Notes under the pieces: generated by a model | Told to the model about the DNA's origin: nothing | Seen by the model: the letters and a program-made list of their open reading frames with translations, nothing else | Databases searched by the model: none | Source: Acanthosoma haemorrhoidale | Lineage: Eukaryota > Arthropoda > Insecta > Hemiptera > Acanthosomatidae | DNA: 64,000 nucleotides | Assembly: GCA_930367205.1 (NCBI GenBank) | Contig: OV884012.1 | Location: 35,541,520 to 35,605,519 of the forward strand | Direction of reading: 5' to 3' | Shown: positions 45,294 through 58,436 of the stretch, piece by piece | Layout: each line of letters starts with the position of its first letter | How positions within the stretch are numbered: position 1 is the first letter of the stretch | Position numbers and translations under genes: made by a program

Positions 45294-46671
45294 GTAAGTT
45301 ATGCTCTTAATACTAAAAATCACTAAAATAATGGATGAACTCGAGAATAAAATTTATGGATTATTAAGGTCAAATGGGTACATTATAATATGCAGATTGT
45401 TGAACAATAATAAACATGGAACACTTTTACCTACAACCATAACTCCCTTTTTTATTTTGGAACGTGCGTGGACGGATTTATTAGTGACTTACCTGTAGAT
45501 GAGAGCCTTGAGTAGCCATTATATTAGGCAACAAAGTTATGCATGAACAACATTTTTCCATGTAGGCTTTCTTCTTATGTAGGCTCGTTCTTGCCTGGTA
45601 TATCCAATCCATTATGTCAACTTTCACATAGTTTCAATCATCAAACATTTAAGAACTACTTTGCGCTCCTTCATTGTTAAGAATACGATTCATTTTTTGA
45701 AGGCTCTAGGTTGAAATGATTAGTGTGAATTTGTCTACTTTTTGCAGCCCTTCATGTCTCAATGATAAGTGGGTAAAAAAAGAAAATCATTCTAAGAACG
45801 GTCTGAACCTTTTTAGAAATCTTCACTTGTAATGACTGCCAATTTGTCATTACAACACACTACTGTTCGGTCATGCAAATCTAGAACTTTATTACAGATG
45901 AATTAACCTGATGCCGTTTGACTGTGGTCCCGGTACTAGAAAAGGCAGTGGAATGTCAGTTCATTGTGACGAGACTCAATGGATCATTTGATGGAAGATA
46001 AATGGTTTCGGAATAACGATTAGACCAGACAGCCGTTTGGCTCCCTCTGAGGCCTCACCGCCCTCAGAAGATATATCTCACTAACAGGGAAGGCTGTCTG
46101 GAATCCAGCGTCAACTTCTTCTATTTCTACCGTTGTCCGCGCATCCCATTCTACAATAGTGAAGGCCGCAGGTGGCACGGGTCTGTAATGGCTGCTATTG
46201 TTGGCAGAAAATACCGCGCACTCAGGACGAATTAGCCGTCATTGTTCGCTCCGTAGTGATGACGAAGAGGCACAGTCAGCGGTGATTATTCTTTGCCCGG
46301 GCCTAAGTATTTATATATGAGATGATTTAAATGTGAAAACTGAAGTTGAAAATCATACACTTCTTTTCTTTTCTAAGGTTAAAAACAAAATGAAATCTTC
46401 CAATATAGAATAAAACCGGCATCGCGACAGAAAAATTCCAATATTTTACTAAAACTTAAGTTTCGTAGAGATTTTCTTCTATGTCAAACGTGTCTTTCAA
46501 TTTTCTACATTGATAAACATGGTTTAATTGATATAGTCAATATTATAACATATGAGAACTTGAAATTTCTTGGGAAATGCTTTGCTTCAGTTCTGCATGC
46601 AAATGCTCGGTAGTATGTATCCCTCTTGGTTTAATAGGGTTCGTCGTTGATGTGTGTTGGGTCAAAGATAT
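45294..46671 (+). other. Tetraspanin downstream intron, first part
   Basis: Mostly AT-rich. 45920-46300 is GC-richer and holds a perfect 10-bp inverted repeat (CCAGACAGCC at 46025-46034 and GGCTGTCTGG at 46092-46101). No ORF or element family was recognised. Confidence 0.4.
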
Positions 46672-47130
46672 GTGAGTCCCCAAGGTGGGGTGGAGGACGC
46701 CCGCCGCGGTCTGGGGTCATTACAACTTCTAGCCACCGTTCGGCGAGCAAGACGAAGGCAGAAATTCCCACTAAGAAGGTGTGGGGTCTGACAACGCCGG
46801 ACTAAAACATAGCGAGGTTAGGAGAGAGAGACGCAGAGGTAGTTGAATGAGAAGACGATGGTTTCAGTAGAGCAGCAAGCACCAGTGCAGAGAGAGAGGA
46901 GAGAGTAGTGTCCCAAGTGACGGTCCTGTTCCTAATTAGGTCTAGTCTAGTTTCTTATATAGGCAGGCCAGCCGTGGTGGGGATGGGTCCCTACCTGCGG
47001 CTGTTCCCCCCACTAGCTTCTCCCCCACTCTCACTGACGCCGTAACTTTTTATTAAAACATATGGAAACATGGACATATATTTTCTGATCCGAGAAGAGG
47101 GGAACTTGTAATTAAGAGGTGGCCACAACA
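46672..47130 (+). mobile_element. Old solo-LTR-like copy, family A, internally deleted
   Basis: Contains CGCCCGCCGCGGTCT near the start, AAGGTGTGGGGTCTGACAAC and CAGTGCAGAGAGAG in the middle, the TATA-type motif TTATATAGGCAGG, and ends GTGGCCACAACA. Order and orientation are as at 24653-25432. The middle of the 5' half present in other copies is missing. The start is approximate. Confidence 0.6.
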
Positions 47131-47636
47131 ATGAGCTTTTGGATATTTAACGATAACTTTTGTTATTAACTCTATATAGTTTATTAACTAAAGTGAATCT
47201 CTTGATCTTGTTTGGGACTTGTACGTGATTGTAATAGTGCAACCGTGGAAACTTGATAGAGTACTGGGAGTGGAAGAAATAGTGCGTCATGGGAGGATGA
47301 AAATGATAGACCCCCCCTCCAAAAAAAAACCTTTGATTTTCATTTTTAACTATTTAGCCAATGTTCATTTTATTTTACATCTTATTACCCAAAAAGATGC
47401 TTAGTACTTTTATTTAAAGGCTAATAAAGCAAAATTCTCATCAAGACATACAAATGTTAATAATAATAGTAGCAAAAGATATTATTATAAATATACTGCT
47501 ACGTTCGCAAATCATGAAATATGTTTATGTATTATAGTACTATATGTTTATTCATTATAGAATGCATATGAAGAAAAAAAGATCACCAAAAGAACATTCT
47601 TAGCTAACTCATTGATCCTTACACTCCGTTGTTACC
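47131..47636 (+). other. Intronic DNA, nothing recognised
   Basis: AT-rich, with short C and A homopolymers. No supported feature. Confidence 0.5.
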
Positions 47637-47699
47637 TACGAGAACCTACGCTCTATCATCTTCATGTTGAGGTCGGAAACTTTTCAGACCACCTGTGTA
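47637..47699. mobile_element. Mariner-like MITE remnant
   Basis: Contains CATGTTGAGGTCGGAAACTT and CAGACCACCTGTGTA, nearly identical to the right half of the complete MITE at 57.0 kb. On the left only TACGAG of the opposite terminal repeat remains. It is a deletion derivative. Confidence 0.7.
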
Positions 47700-48030
47700 C
47701 ATGAAAGAGAGGAGAATCATTTAGTACAGAGGCAAGATTATTGTGAATGACTTAAAAATAATTAGAGATATTGTTAATTTTAAGATTATAAAACTTGTTA
47801 AATTAAATATTAGGGCTAAAGTATTTTTAAATGGCGTGCAATGTGAATATGAGTGGTTGAAAGGGATTGAGTTTGGACCTAAAGATTCTCATTTCCTGGC
47901 TTTGAAGAATGGAAACATTGGAATGAAGAAGTGTGCGTAGGTTAGAACAGATAACATATTTGGAAACAAATTATTGTTTAATAGGAATGAATGAACTGAA
48001 ATCGAAAAATATTAAAAGGTTCGACTGAAC
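47700..48030 (+). other. Intronic DNA, nothing recognised
   Basis: The 65-codon frame at 47743-47940 has no recognised domain or splice support. Confidence 0.4.
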
Positions 48031-48034
48031 TATA

Positions 48035-48090
48035 CAACTCGAATCCGTCTGCTTAATGACTGAGCTGTATATAAAGCTTTAAAGCTCAGT
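48035..48090 (-). mobile_element. Possible tRNA-like SINE head
   Basis: The minus strand reads ACAGCTCAGTCATTAAGC (A-box-like, D-arm GCTCAGT) and soon after GACGGATTCGAGTTGTAT (B-box-like). The spacing is shorter than in a tRNA, so the anticodon arm is reduced or lost. Candidate only. Confidence 0.35.
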
Positions 48091-51000
48091 TTAGTCTACG
48101 TGTAAGATAGATAGGGTCATCTGTTAATTTTTTTTTTTACGTCTGGATAAAAATACTCCTTAGCATCTACAAATTTAACTGTTAATTTCTTGTTTTCGAA
48201 GACAATAAGTGATGTGACTATTTAAACTATTACCTATGAAATTCTGTTTCACTTCTGTTTTGAGAGGAATTTGGTTTTAGTTTATTATGAGCTAATCTGC
48301 AACATTTGAAGTGAGTATATTTAATATACAACTATTTGAAGTTATACCAATTCATTTAATTCATTGCTTTTGTGTAAAAAATGCAATAAAACTATGTAAA
48401 CAGTGTTTAGTAGAGTGGACTTGGCATGTGAAGGACTGTTAGACCTGAGCTGACGTGGACTCGGCAGATGGCCCACCGATCCAATAAATGCTGAAACGAT
48501 TTGTCTCTGACACAGCACACTATCTTACGTCAGATAGATCTAATGGGTTCGTGTCCCTCCGGTCTGCCCTATATTTATGTATGTATGTAGGGAGTGTGGC
48601 GCTATAGGGAGCGTTTAGGGACGGGCCTTAACGATCCAGATATTCCCATCTAACTAATATTCCCAAGTACATCTAATATGGTAGCTTATCGATTTACATA
48701 CGTCATATTACATATATACATACATAGGTTACAGAAAGTATAAACAGCCAAATTTCAACTACCTTACGTCATTGGTTACTTTTCTATGATAAATTATTCT
48801 ATAACATTGCTTCAACCTCTCTTACTTTCTAAAATCTCATTTTCTAAAACAGCAAGTAATTTCCGGACCTTTCGAATCTTCCCGATAATAACTACTTCAG
48901 TTAGATCTAATAAGAGTAGATAAGAAAAAGGTTTTATATAGCTAGTTACGAAAGAGTAAAACCGTTAAGTTAGCTGTCCCAGTTGAATATCAGCGATAGC
49001 ACAATATTTTCTCTTAGTGCGTCTTGCTACTCTGAAAACATAATTGCTACAGTTTTTTCAAAGCTGACCAGTAGTCATTATTTAATTTACGTAAATTTTT
49101 AAATAGATTCTTTCCAAGACTGATAATATAAAATATTAAAAAAACATATAATAGAAGCCTATTTTATTAAATATAAAATAATAATCATCAGATGTGGAAT
49201 GATCCCACTGACTATAATTTTTGGTTAGAAACAGAAAATAGTGACAGGGCCGAAATTATAAGTCAAGTTTAGCTTTCAGGCCCTGACACTACTCTTTTTG
49301 CTCTTTAACAAATAATTGTTAAAATTATATAATAATTTAAATACGTTTAATCCATGGGGATTTCCTACCGTAACTGAACAGTTGATCATCAGTAAGACTT
49401 GTTATCTAAATATATATACGTTATGAAGACCTGAAAATGTTTAAAGAGACTAATTCCGCTCAGTTATTAAAGAAACATAGTGGAAGAAGATTATCTCCTC
49501 GTATTAGCGTTAGTTAAGGATGAAAGAAATACAAATAGTTAATCCAAGGATCAGTATCCTTGAGTCTGGTTTTATTTGCTTTGGGTACTTTTTTTTAATA
49601 TTACCTTGGTTGCCTTCATTAATATGTCCATTGAGAAAAAATAAAATCCTACTTAGATTGTGGGCTGCGGCTTGAGAAATCTTCAATGTTAGAACATAAT
49701 TTTTTCTCATAACTACAATTTACATTTATACTTGATCACTGAATCCTTATAGTGCTTAGAAAGTACATTTGTTATAGTAATACTGCTGGAATTTTACTAA
49801 TGGTGGAATTATTAGCAGAAAAAAACATAACAAAAAAATAAAACGAAAACACAATGACCTTTTTGCTAAATTTGGTACAGTTGGTGTTATTCTAATAAAA
49901 ATAATTTTTGTGCGATGGTAGGTTTAGCGTTTGAGGGTCCTCTTTTTGTGATTGCCTGTGTGTGGCTTTTTGGATATGACTGTTTAAAAATTGAAATTAA
50001 TAGGGTGTGTGCAATACTGTTAGATTGTAGGTAGTTGCATGTCTGCTGACATGGTTTCTTTTGTGATATGATATGATTTGGTGATCTTGATAAATAGAGG
50101 AAAGGGCAAAGGTTAAATATCCTCATTATTATGTTCTGTACATCATCCGATATCCTGAAATTTGAAGCACACGTTTAACTACAAACCGGCGCAGCAAATG
50201 TCATTGTGGGGGGGGGGCTTTTGTACTAACTTGTTTTGGGTAAGAGTTTTAGTTTTCTTTGGAAATGGTGGCCTTCTGATGATCCGTGCTAAATGTACCC
50301 ATAAAATTTCAGATCTAATGAATCATTCCTACGATAAATGTAGATATGCGGGTATACATACAGATGAAAAACAATGATGGTTTCCTTATACCTGTTTGAA
50401 CGTAAATCCTCCATCATATTTGTCCAGGTTGGCTATTGAAGACCCCCCCCCCTATATGCCTCATCATCTGGCAGGAAGCGGCGCCTATCATATCTTCAGG
50501 TTTCTATTTTTAGTTGATTAAGTACGCCATATCAACAGCTTTTCTTAAAATATATTTATGTTTAATTTAAATTATTATTATTTTCTTTACTTCAATCTCT
50601 ATACTTGCCTTAAAATATTTGTATTGTTGGGTAGCACCGTTGTGTATGATAATAAAGCGTTTCTCCCTATTTATTATTAGCCAGAGATATTAAAGATTAA
50701 TTGGATACCTCCGACTTTCTAAAGACTAATTGTAGAAGCCTATGTTGTCATCAGTAAAAGTCATAACTAATTTTATAGCATATTGTCTGGTAGCTTTGAG
50801 GTTTTCCGGAACGAATCACATTGCTACCGTTATGGGGTAATAAATAAGCATTGCAGCATTTTTAAGCATATACCTTTCATTTTTATCCTATTTTGTAGTA
50901 TTGAAATCATTTCTAGTCATCGGAGTCAAGAAAATATCTTAATACGTTTGAAAATATAAAGACTGTGCTGATTGTGTTGATAGTAAATCCTAATAGTACT

Positions 51001-52130
51001 AAATCATTTTATGAACGCTTTGAATACGAGCCATGAATCAGTAAATCCCCACACTTCTTGCTTAACTGACATTAAATCCGAGATGAAATCATGGGTCAGA
51101 GTTCAGTTCCTATCTAGATTGTATTGCATGCATTCCTGTCTTCCTAAATTGGTCATGTCGTAATATCTATATATTCGGTTGACCCAGATTGAGCTATTAT
51201 TCGAAATTTGCTTATTGATTCTAGCTATGAAGTATATTACAACAGATTTGGAGTAGATTTCTTACTATGAAACGATCAATACTATATTGTTTTTTTTATT
51301 AAATAGATCCCATTTGTGATAATTAACTGCATAGAAAGTGTTTAGTCCACTGGTTGACAATCCAGCTATTTACCTGTACTTTAAAAAGCGTAATACTGTC
51401 AAATGTTTATAATACTAGCAGATTTTGGTTTTTTTTTTTAGTGATAATAGTGATTGATTTTATTTATTTTTCTATATTTTATTTTTTGTTGCCAAGGCAA
51501 CTGATCATGATGAATGATTTGAGCAAACGGATGGAATGTTTTCTATTGTTGCATTTCAAACCTATATATTTTAATAATATATTACCTTCCGTTAAATTTT
51601 ATTAAACACTTAATGGCCATTTTTCTGGCAACGAAATATAATAAATAAAGCAATGTTTACCTACCAATAGTATTAATTGTTAAACAGTTGATGGTAATTT
51701 AGGTGTATACATGCTGTGATGATTAATGATTAATCAAAATTTAGGAGTGTCAATCAAAAAGAAAGGATACTTTGCACCTTATTTACCTTGATAAAAATTT
51801 GTATTGTTGAACCTCAAAACTAAATCTTAATGGGATATGTATAATATGACTTGAGAGAACTTAATAACAACGCTTGAAGGGAAGCGGTTAAGTGTTTTTT
51901 TTTTAAACGTTTTATTTTTCATCGTATTCTTCCTATTATTATATCTTAATCAAAACAAATAGTCTATAGTTTTAGTGTAATGTTTAAAATCTAAAATGAG
52001 TCTATAACAACTAAAATTGCACATACTACGTAGTATTTACTGTAGCTACATTTTATACAGTTTCTGTAGGTATACAATATTGTTAGGTTAATTCGTTACA
52101 ATATTAATATGTTATAAAAAAAAAAAAAAA
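48091..52130 (+). other. Intronic or intergenic DNA, mostly unrecognised
   Basis: AT-rich. A G homopolymer lies near 50208-50216. 48400-48620 is GC-richer and includes CCAATAAATGC but has no LTR ends. Minus-strand text near 49650 weakly resembles 55650. No gene supported. Confidence 0.4.
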
Positions 52131-55100
52131 CTGGTGGTTGGGATTCCCGGGTTCTATGAAGTTCCCGTCATGGGACTCGAACTGTACTACTGAGTTTTTC
52201 TTTGGGGGATGGGTCTGGTCGTAACTCGCCCAGTCTCTGAGTAGGCACTTTAATAAATAATTAATGAATCCCCAAGAAAACCAATATTATGGTTGAGAGG
52301 TAACAGTATAGTACCAGTGTACTCGTAGGTAGTGTCTCGGTGACACCTTCTGTAACAAAGATTCATCTTTGATGTAATGAAAAATTACTACGAAACCCTT
52401 TAAAAAAATGACGAGTCATTGGCTGACGTTTTATAGCTGTAATTTTCTTAACGAGCGAGGTAATTCTACATTCTTTCTTCTCTTCTCGTATGCCCTATAT
52501 TCGAGGAACGTTTGCGGATGTTGGCACAGTAGCAAGCGAATTGTGAAAGATAAAAAAAAAAAAGCAATAATAAAAGGTTATGGGATAAAGACTGGGACGA
52601 GGAGCGGGAATGCGGTCCCATGATGACAGGACTCGCGCAGAAAGCAGAGATATAGTTTCCCCTGCCGTGGATCTATCGTTGGGATTAGTTCCGGCCTCTT
52701 TCGAAAATCATCAGCTCCCGTTCCTGCGAAGAAGGCTGTTACCATTCATCCTATCTTAAGTATTACAATCCTTCTCCCGCGTCGCAGGTAGCTCTCTGGC
52801 CATTTCGCTGTTAGCAGCTAATCTCCTCATAAATAATCATCTCGTGTAAATTTTAATTAGACTGAAGCTTTCTATACAGAACCACATAAACAATTTTAAA
52901 ATTATCACCGGCCCATTATATTATCGTAAATCTGTCACTAGCCTTTCTACGACTTATTTTTTTTATTAGGGTTTCTAGGGGCGTCTTGTCATTAATTGCC
53001 AAACCAGAATGGAAAGGATCTACTTCCTTTCATGTACGGGGTCTTTTATGGTTCAACACTTTTTAATCTGCTGATTATTTTTTTAATAAATTAAATTAAC
53101 GGGAAGTATCAAAAAAATAAATTAAACGTGAAACAAATCAGATCCGTTCCACAAAATTTTAAGATTTCTCATGTCTTGCCAGACGTTGTTTAGAGCCACA
53201 CTCTTCTCAAATCTGGGTTTCGAGGCTTTTCAAAAAAATCAAAGAAACTGTAGAAAGTTGCTTTGAGTTTTTTTCGTTTATTTACGCTGACATGGCTCGG
53301 GCGACCCTCAAAATTACGCGCTGTTGGTAGGGTACAATGGGAGTTCCAGAAGGTCTTCGGGATAAGATAGCCACCATACATGTATACACTCAGATATCAT
53401 TAATAAATATTCCAGAATACTTCCACATCGCCCCTATAAATGTTACCGTTATAGTTTATGCATATTTTAACATGCAACATATTTTTCCATTCATAAAAAA
53501 AAACAAAAAAACCAAGCATGAAAGTGCGAAGCCAAGGATTCAAGATGGTAACTCAAAAAGAATTTCGAAGATATTCCAAAAATAATATTTCTAGATATAA
53601 CAATACAAATCGGCTATTTTATGCAGATACAGTGGATGTCAATCGTATTTATTTTCTATTTGTATTTCGTTCAGGCTAATCTTAGTCGGGGTAAGTTTAC
53701 TAAGTTTCTATCCCCTTACTGTTAAGAACACATTTAAGACGATAACGAGAAAATAATTTTAAACGTATTTTCAAGTTTTGAGAGCCACAAATAGAAATCT
53801 CTTAGTTAATACGTTCCAAGCAGGTTTTAAAAAGTTTTTTGTTTTTGCTGAACAGGCAATTATTTTTCTAGGTGTTAAAAATACTACTATTGATGAGAAA
53901 AAAACCTACTTGCTATTTTCATAACCATTTAAGAAACGGCCACCCTAATTTCTCCCGATATTACTTTTTCAATTGTTACGTCCTTTGTTCCTTATGTGTA
54001 AATTTACAAAAGTTACGGAATTGAAGAAAAACAAAAACATTATTCTGTAAAAAGCAAAGATGGTGAGGCTACTGATCAGTGGTTCAACTAGACGATATTG
54101 TATGTGAATCGTGTATGGGTTAACTATTTGTGAAACCCTGTAAGACATTCTGTTGATCAAACGACACAACGATGACTAAGAGTGACTCCCCGAAGAGTGG
54201 GAACTCCGATAATTCGAGCAGTCGGTAGGCCATCATTACAGTTCGGCAAACACTGCCTGCAGCCGGAATCCATTCGGTGAACAGGCCGTGCCCAAACGGA
54301 ATGGACCGGTCACGACTTCAGACCATTGTTTCCTTCTGATAGATCGTTGCTAGTTAAACAATGGTTTCAATGGCTCACATTCGGAATACCCTGCGGCTGA
54401 TGTCAAATCCTCGTCACATGCCTTCGAAAGTTAGCATATACAGTATGTTTGTATCCTTGTTGTGGGACTATTTTAACGAGGCGCCAACGTGTACACAACG
54501 CAGTCAAGTCGTTTGTATTCCTTTACAGGAACTAATGCCTAAATGATTCCTTAAGTCCCTCTTGAAGTCCCAGTGGCCCACAGATAGAAGTTTTGAAATA
54601 AATTCATAAATAAATAATTTTCGTTCGTAATAAATAATTAATAATAAATTAATTCGTTGGGAAATCGGATGAAACCTCTAATGGATATAAAAGTTAATGC
54701 TTCTAGCTCGAAAAGGGGGCTTAACAAACGCAGGGGTGTGTGGACAGTCCATAACCAACGGAACCCTAAAAAACACTTTTGTTAATAGAAGTTTAATAGA
54801 AATATAAACCTGAAAATAGAATAACGAGCAACAATTTTCGTTACTTTGTAACATGCCGACATAGGGTTAAAGCACAAAGGTTTCTTATTTGGTAAAAAAA
54901 AAAACAAGTACCAGCAACAAAAACAAGTAATGTAATTTATAGGAACCATTTTCTTAGTTACATAGTAAAATAGCCCTATACAATATTTATATAACAATAT
55001 TTATTCTAAGGATATTTCCACAACCAAAATGTGGCTCTGCATAATTGCACTACAAAGTAAAAAAATCTATGCAGCCTGGAATATTTCAACAGAAACCTAT

Positions 55101-57023
55101 CTATTAACATGCTTGCTTCCCTAGTAAAATATATTGTTTGGTTTTTTTTGACGGCAAGAGCACTCAGATGTATTCAAAAAGTAGTTATACAGTGAAAAAT
55201 GGTCTACTTCGTTAAATGATAACCTCCTAATAGCCCAGTTTTTTTTAAATTGATTAATTTTTAACGAGAAAACTAGTCATTAATAATTTTAAGTTATACC
55301 AATGAGGAACGCCTTCTTTTTCAATCATTAACACAGGATGATATTTCTAACTACCTATCATTAAGTAGCTCTAAGGTGCAATGGAGGAATTTAATGTATC
55401 GTAAAACCGAACAATGGCAATGGGCTGGTTATCATTTCAGTTCGTTAACTTTGTTGAGTTTTCAAAAACATAATTTCTTCAAACATTTGTTGTTGAATGA
55501 AAACCAGATAATGATTGTGGTCAAAAACTACATGCTGACCAAATTCACTGCCGAATACCTGCAATAGTTTCAGACAGACTTATCAATGGTCTTTAATATG
55601 TCCTCAACCGTGGGAAAATTTTGAAGCTTAGGATTTTATTTAGGTTGTGAGCTGTGGCTTGGCAAATCATCAAAGTTATTGAAACAAGGCAGACTTTTTT
55701 CGCCTTTAATCCTGCGTAACTAGCCATATTAAAAAAAAATAAAAATAAATTGAGGCAGTCCGTAGTAAGTATGTGGGCCGACTCAGTGTTGATGTCCGTT
55801 AGTGAGAACAAAACGCTTTACAATGGTGACATGGTTATGATGATTCTTTAAAATGTCGAAGATGTTGATTGGATTCCCTGTGAAAGTAGCGAAGTTCCAA
55901 AACGAAGCCCAGAATCCGGTAAAAAAAAAACTTCAATAACCTCTTACCTCAGGTTGTGCCACAATGCTTGATGGAGAAAAGTTTTGAGGACGCCGTAAAC
56001 TAGAGATAACAACTGGACGAGTTCTTAAAATTGGAAATCTGCCACTCTGGAGAAACCATTATTAAACCGAACCCAAAATTTAAAACTTCATAGCAAAAAG
56101 GAATACTGCAGCGTTCACTTGTGTGCTCTAGTCACACTAATAATCGTGAAGAACCTAGAAAAACGTTTCCCATATTCATGGTAAAAAACGGCAATAATAT
56201 ATCAAACTATTATAGTAACTAACTAATTGTTGTTTCCAATAAGAAAAAGCCAAATATTCAAAGATGTGTAGGCGTTGAGTTGATCTTTCGCAAGCAGCAC
56301 AAGGCTGCTTTATTTGTTTATCAAACCACAAGAGTTTCCGTTCGGCCATATCATTTTCAAGTGGTCGAGAGGAGAACTTGATGTAATAGACTCGCCACTC
56401 GAGTAACAGTTTTCACAACCACTTAAAAATATCTTTCTAAGTGCCGAATAAATATTGTAAGCAATCATGGAGTATTTATTTAGAAAGCGATTGTGTGGAG
56501 TGTTTGTATAAGAAATGAGGTCTCTCAAAGTTGTTAGCATACCTTAAAAAACAAAATGTTTGTGTTTATGGTTTATTATGAGGTTTGAAAACACTGATTG
56601 GAAAGAAACGATTTATTACATTTCAAAATCATCTTTACATGTTTTAGAAAATACATTGTATAAACTAGTACAAAGCTCAGTGTCCCATTTGGCTTTTCGT
56701 TTTATCTTATATCAATTTAAAAGAAATTAAATAAATAATAATTATGAAACATATACCTATAAATAAAATAGCAAGAAATGGAATATCGTTGAGAGCTGAT
56801 TGGGTTGCGGCACGCAAGTTTTTTAAATTATTGTAAAACAGCTGCTTAATATTATAATATTTAAATAGCGAAAATATTGCCAAAACAATAAAACACCTAT
56901 TGAAATATGCTTAAAGGCTAAACTATCGTTGGCTTCCAAAACTTTACCTTTGCAACATCTTTGAATTTATTTATGCGTTATGGTCATTAATGTGTCCATT
57001 AACTATTAGAGGATAACAGGACT
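52131..57023 (+). other. Intronic or intergenic DNA, mostly unrecognised
   Basis: Mostly AT-rich. 52140-52260 has a minus-strand B-box-like GTTCGAGTCCCA without a good A box. 52600-52830 and 54180-54560 are GC-richer; the latter holds a 61-codon plus-strand frame (54361-54546) with no recognised domain. Confidence 0.4.
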
Positions 57024-57137
57024 TACGAGGGTGGACTGAAAAGTTTCCGACCTAACAAAGCTTTTATTTCACTAGCTTTTATTTATTTTATTATCATCTT
57101 CATGTTGAGGTCGGAAACTTCTCAGACCACCTGTGTA
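57024..57137. mobile_element. Mariner-like MITE with terminal inverted repeats
   Basis: About 114 bp. The left end TACGAGGGTGGACTGAAAAG, then TTTCCGACCT, is mirrored at the right end (AGGTCGGAAACTTCTCAGAC, then CACCTGTGTA) with a few mismatches over about 30 bp. TA lies at each boundary. The sequence type matches mariner terminal repeats. The interior is too short for a transposase. Confidence 0.75.
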
Positions 57138-57845
57138 TGATTCCGTAAATTTTGAAAATAAAATCGCTTTGAGATATGGTATGAGAAAGCTTAAGTATTA
57201 AAAGTTAAACAAAAAGTTACCACGTTTTTCATGTTCAACATATTTTTTGACAATATAAGACAAGTGTGTTGCATAAAAACGTCCGATGTGCTCAATGTAA
57301 ACATATGCAGTCCTATATTTTTAGCACATTCACTTTATTGGACAGCTAATAAAAAAATATTTATTTTTTTTAATTAATAATATTTCGATATATTAGGTCT
57401 GAATGCAGTTTTATTCATGATACCATTCAATTCATTTTAGCTGCCCTAAAAATGCTGTACAATTCGATTAAACAGTTCATCGATTGTTGTTTATGGCAAC
57501 TATAAAACACGTAGACAGATTGAATTAGGGTCGATATATGTCCCCACATTAACACATAGTGCCCCTATGATGTAGAATGACGTATTGAGAAATCTATAGG
57601 CTGCGATATAACTGTCAATTTGTTCTGTGTGAAAGATAATTGATATGATGGCGGTTCCTAGTAACGGCCACGTGATGCAAATTAACATGCTTTATTTTAA
57701 TAGCATTCCTAAATTTAGTATCGATCCCTCAAATTATCAGTTATCAGTTCCAATCGTGATGAATTAAAACTTGTTATGAATAAACTTGACTATACTTACT
57801 CGACTTACTTCCATACTGTTCTGGAGAATGCCAAAAGAACTTTCA
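57138..57845 (+). other. Intronic or intergenic DNA, nothing recognised
   Basis: AT-rich; no supported feature. Confidence 0.5.
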
Positions 57846-57990
57846 GTCAGTAGGAGGTAAGTCTGACTGCTGTGTATTTACTCTCTAAAACTGTGTTTTA
57901 TAAATGGTCCTTTATAAATCGTTAGATTTGAATGAAATTCAAGGCAAATATGACTTTTTACATTAAGGCTACTTTCTCTTCAAGAGATGG
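57846..57990 (+). repeat. Local duplication D, copy 1
   Basis: Contains CTCTCTAAAACTGTG, AAATGGTCCTTTATA, ATTTGAATGAAATTCAAGGC, AAATATGACTTTTTACAT and TTTCTCTTCAAGAGATGGGA. The same order recurs, split by a retrotransposon, at 58437-58540 plus 59567-59617. The last motif includes the inverted pair TCTCTTCAAGAGA. Confidence 0.85.
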
Positions 57991-58436
57991 GAAACTTTCT
58001 TCAGCCATTTCTTTCCATTGTCATCTTGGTTCCTTTTTCCTTCTTCCAGTTCCAGAACTCACCACCAAGTGAGCTTTCCAGCATTCATTGAATCGAATTG
58101 AGTATTCTAGTATTCTTCTTTTCCAGTGCCCTTTGAGTATTTAAACTTAGGGAGGCCTCGTTTCAACGTCATATCTGCCCCCTGTGATCACTTTCTCCTC
58201 ATAGCTGATTTTCCCACTTTCTATTTGGCAATATGGCCAGGCAGGTTCTTTCTTAGATTCTTAGATCATCCCAGAGGGCGGTTTCCGCATAACGTAAAGA
58301 AGATTAAAGTAATGCTGTGTGCAGAGAAGAGGAGTCAAGTTGTTACCGTTTATTGGAATGTACTTTGAGTGTCTATTCAGCACACTCAGATGGAAGTTCT
58401 ATCAATCAGCATCTCCAACACTAGCATCTGCACCAC
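57991..58436 (+). other. Spacer between duplication D copies
   Basis: Pyrimidine-rich left part with two acceptor-like TTCCAG sites, and an 80-codon frame (58126-58368) that I do not recognise. Confidence 0.3.

Noticed and set aside
45048..45323. 91-codon minus-strand frame
   Set aside because: It is antisense to the tetraspanin exon, whose own frame has clear family motifs.
49510..55811. Similarity between minus-strand frames at 49.6 kb and 55.7 kb (AAAHNLSRIL and ATAHNLNKIL)
   Set aside because: The shared stretch is short and AT-rich, and no longer alignment or family was found. It may be a weak dispersed repeat.
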